The notes under the pieces were generated by a model. The model had not been told where the DNA came from. It saw nothing but the letters and a program-made list of their open reading frames with translations, and searched no databases. Both the position numbers and the translations under genes were made by a program. A stretch of 64,000 nucleotides of DNA from Anaerolineae bacterium (GTDB lineage Bacteria; Chloroflexota; Anaerolineae; Aggregatilineales; UBA2796), in contig JAHBVK010000019.1 in the NCBI GenBank assembly GCA_019637555.1, positions 1 to 64,000 of the forward strand. The letters are read 5' to 3'. Of this stretch, positions 62,224-64,000 are shown piece after piece. The number at the start of each line of letters is the position of its first letter. Positions within the stretch are counted from its first letter, which is position 1.

Positions 62224-63114
62224 ATGGCAAGACAGTTACGCGGAACCCTCCAAGACCTCCACATGACCCAGTTATTGCATTTGATCAATCTCGCTAAAAA
62301 GACGGGCACTCTGCACGTCTATGAGGGCGTGGCGACTGGTAAAGACATCATCATGGGAGATGGCGAAACCCGACGCCCCGAACTGGTTCCCGGCAAGGAG
62401 CGCGTGAAGGTAGCTTTCCGCGAAGGTAAGCTGATCCACGCAGTATCCGGCGAACGCGATGGTCATCTAGCTACTGTGCTTAACAAAGCGGGCAAACTCA
62501 GCGACGAGCAGCATCGCCTGATCCGCCAGAAAGCGGCGCAGGCAAGCGATAAAGCGCTGGCACTGCTGTTGATCAACGCCAACTATGTTTCGCAGTCGGA
62601 TGTGGTTCAGAGTGTTCGTAAGTACACGCTGGAGATCATGTACGATCTGATGACGTGGGAGCGCGAACCTTTCTTGTTCGAAGAAGGCGAGCAGCCGCCC
62701 GCTGATCGCATCACCGTGCCCGTCGATCTGGAAAATGTGATCATTGAAGGCACGCGCACCAATCAGCGCAACGAGCAGCTACTTAAGGAACTGCCCAACC
62801 TCGACTTCGCGCTCAAGTTCCCGGAATCGCCAAGCGAGAAGTTCAAGGGCATTCAACTCAGCGTCGAAGAATGGCGCGTCGTTTCCTTCATCAATCCCAA
62901 AAACTCTATCCGCCAGATCGCTAAAGCCTGTAATATGACTGACATGGAAATCCGGCGCATCGTCTACGGACTGCTGAATGCCGGGTTGGTTGAACTGGTG
63001 CGTCCGCAGCTACCGGATGGCGCAAAGCCGGGTGGCAGACCGGGACCAAGACCGATCACACCGCAGCAGCGCCCGGTGATCAACAAGCTGATCGAGCGTA
63101 TCAAGAATCTGTAG
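62224..63114 (+). CDS. DUF4388 (PATAN-like) domain protein
   Basis: 296 residues. The N-terminal DUF4388 (about 1-110) reads LRGTLQDLHMTQLLHLINLAKKTGTLHV (shown in part: LHMTQLLHLINLAKKTGTLH) and VKVAFREGKLIHAVSG; a helical region (KAGKLSDEQHRLI, SDVVQSVRKYTLEIMYDL) follows and a C-terminal winged-helix-like part (RQIAKACNMTDMEIRRIVYGLLNAGLVE in part). DUF4388 proteins are linked with small GTPases and polarity or motility control in several phyla. The next gene, a Ras-like GTPase, lies 63 bases downstream. Confidence 0.87.
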   Translation: MARQLRGTLQDLHMTQLLHLINLAKKTGTLHVYEGVATGKDIIMGDGETRRPELVPGKERVKVAFREGKLIHAVSGERDGHLATVLNKAGKLSDEQHRLIRQKAAQASDKALALLLINANYVSQSDVVQSVRKYTLEIMYDLMTWEREPFLFEEGEQPPADRITVPVDLENVIIEGTRTNQRNEQLLKELPNLDFALKFPESPSEKFKGIQLSVEEWRVVSFINPKNSIRQIAKACNMTDMEIRRIVYGLLNAGLVELVRPQLPDGAKPGGRPGPRPITPQQRPVINKLIERIKNL

Positions 63115-63177
63115 CCGAACTTTGTTTAACCTGAGCATCTCGTCCAATTTGAACCGGACAGTGAGAGAGTAGCACCG

Positions 63178-63714
63178 ATGCAAACTGTGAAGATGGTCAT
63201 CACCGGACCGTATGCCTCCGGTAAAACGGAGTTCATTCGCTCCATCAGTGAAATCGATGTAGTGTCCACCGAGTCGAAAGTGTCAGAAGGCACTTACGAG
63301 TCCACCATCAAGGATCAGACGACGGTGGCGATGGACTTCGGGCGCATCACCGTTGATGACGATCTGGTGTTGTATCTGTTCGGTACGCCGGGGCAGCGCC
63401 GCTTCGATTTCATGTGGGAAATTCTGGCGGAAGGTATGCTCGGCTTCGTAGTCATGGTCGACAGCACCAAGCCGGAAACGTTCCGCGAGGCGAAGTCGAT
63501 TTTAGAGACCTTCCGCGCCTACGCCCCCACACCTTATGTAGTAGCGGCAAACAAGCAAGATATGACGGATGCGTGGCCCACCGACGATCTACGAATCGCC
63601 CTACGAATCGAAGATCACGTTAAGCTGCTGCCCTGCGTCGCGCGCGATAAGGAAACCGTCAAGCAGGTGCTGCTGGAACTGCTGTACGCCATCCTTGAAG
63701 AGATGGATACGTAA
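63178..63714 (+). CDS. Small Ras-like GTPase (MglA/Rup-type relative)
   Basis: 178 residues. G1 is GPYASGKT (10-17), G3 is FGTPGQRRF (the switch II Gln present) and G4 is AANKQD; the switch I region STESKVSEGTYEST carries Thr. It is a stand-alone prokaryotic small GTPase. The DUF4388 protein upstream is its probable partner, as GAP, scaffold or effector. No roadblock (MglB-like) gene lies in the window. Confidence 0.92.
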   Translation: MQTVKMVITGPYASGKTEFIRSISEIDVVSTESKVSEGTYESTIKDQTTVAMDFGRITVDDDLVLYLFGTPGQRRFDFMWEILAEGMLGFVVMVDSTKPETFREAKSILETFRAYAPTPYVVAANKQDMTDAWPTDDLRIALRIEDHVKLLPCVARDKETVKQVLLELLYAILEEMDT

Positions 63715-63740
63715 AACATAGACTCCCTCTGACCTCTCTA

Positions 63741-63786
63741 ACGCTAATCCTCGCTGCCATAAATCCGCAGTACGAGGCTTTAGCGT
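63741..63786 (+). other. Long imperfect hairpin before the alpha/beta hydrolase gene
   Basis: ACGCTAA, CCTCG and CTGC (63741-63756) pair in order with GCAG, CGAGG and TTAGCGT (63767-63786) around small bulges. There is no T run; it lies 34 bases before the next start, so it may be a 3'-end protector for the GTPase mRNA or a leader hairpin. Confidence 0.5.
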
Positions 63787-63819
63787 AAAGAGGATTACAA
63801 TCACCAATTAGGAACTAGC

Positions 63820-64000
63820 GTGGCTTCGCTCGTCACCGATCAAGGCATCATTCACTACGAAACATACGGACGCGGACGCCCTGTGCTGCTGCTTCACGGC
63901 TGGCTTGGCTCGTGGCAGTTGTGGCGCAACACTATCGAAGTGTTGGGCAAAGATTTCCGCACCTATGCGCTCGATTTCTGGGGCTTCGGCAACTCCGATG
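63820..64000 (+). CDS. Alpha/beta hydrolase, truncated by the window end
   Basis: Only the first 60 codons are present, from GTG 63820 with an AGGA site. The start reads MASLVTDQGIIHYETYGRG, followed by the oxyanion motif LLLHGWLGSWQLW and YALDFWGFGNSD, typical of alpha/beta hydrolases. The nucleophile and the rest lie beyond 64000, so the exact family cannot be given. Confidence 0.85.
   Translation, partial: MASLVTDQGIIHYETYGRGRPVLLLHGWLGSWQLWRNTIEVLGKDFRTYALDFWGFGNSD

Noticed and set aside
1-64000. CRISPR arrays, tRNA genes, insertion sequences and prophage genes
   Set aside because: Looked for on both strands; no regular spaced repeats, tRNA cloverleaf signatures or transposase/integrase proteins were seen.

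Overview
The window reads as chromosomal DNA of a free-living bacterium, most likely a member of the Chloroflexota (Anaerolineae-like). This placement is inference from gene style: several receptor-type Ser/Thr kinases with Thr/Pro-rich stalks, a bacterial eRF1-like protein, a DUF4388 protein paired with a small Ras-like GTPase, an HTH_25/RodZ-like protein after rplI, and many proteins with low-complexity TPTPT linkers. No transposase, integrase, phage gene, CRISPR array or tRNA was seen. Genes are densely packed on both strands with sigma70-like promoters and many ATGA overlaps.

Layout. 0.2-5.3 kb: ilvD, then a TPR receptor kinase with a lipoprotein. 5.6-12.9 kb: an orphan siderophore-type binding protein, a NarL-type two-component pair, a large exported serine hydrolase, a stalked membrane protein and a histidine kinase with a degenerate receiver. 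13.2-14.6 kb: an eRF1-like protein with an HPF-like protein. 14.8-20.2 kb: menF-menD-menH-menB behind a perfect consensus promoter. 20.2-23.0 kb: a frameshifted membrane protein gene, a WXG100-calpain fusion with a small partner gene, and a secreted protein. 23.2-31 kb: rplI, a RodZ-like protein, a GH4 glycosidase with a sugar kinase, a SHOCT membrane protein, an exported beta-propeller, and a TIR protein with an FGE-like C-type-lectin-fold domain. 31-38 kb: radA, a second receptor kinase, an MFS transporter, an IsdG-like monooxygenase and an acyltransferase. 38-42.4 kb: the RNase P RNA gene rnpB (minus strand), an acetyltransferase, a TetR regulator with operators at two nearby promoters, an aldo/keto reductase and a mntA-hepT toxin-antitoxin pair. 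42.3-52.5 kb: pyrB-pyrC, an orphan sugar-binding protein, a receptor kinase with a degenerate GH26 ectodomain, a DUF952 protein, uvrA and hicA-hicB. 52.6-64 kb: a hypothetical protein, a GT39 glycosyltransferase and a flippase-like protein, an M23 peptidase, an acetyltransferase, an unidentified about 270-nt RNA with its own promoter and terminator, a double ABC permease, an exported dienelactone hydrolase, tmk, the DUF4388-GTPase pair and a truncated alpha/beta hydrolase.

How genes work together. Menaquinone synthesis (menF, D, H, B), de novo pyrimidine synthesis (pyrB, pyrC, with tmk for dTTP), branched-chain amino acid synthesis (ilvD) and DNA repair (uvrA, radA) form the housekeeping core. 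Sensing is unusually rich: three transmembrane Ser/Thr kinases with three different extracellular modules and two histidine kinases. The most interesting accessory items are the WXG100-calpain fusion, the GH26-ectodomain kinase, the TIR-lectin-fold protein, the eRF1-like/HPF-like pair and the unassigned RNA near 57.8-58.06 kb. Three genes (near 20.2-20.7, 42.0 and 52.2 kb) are broken by single-base indels, all in homopolymer runs, which may be consensus errors rather than real inactivation.
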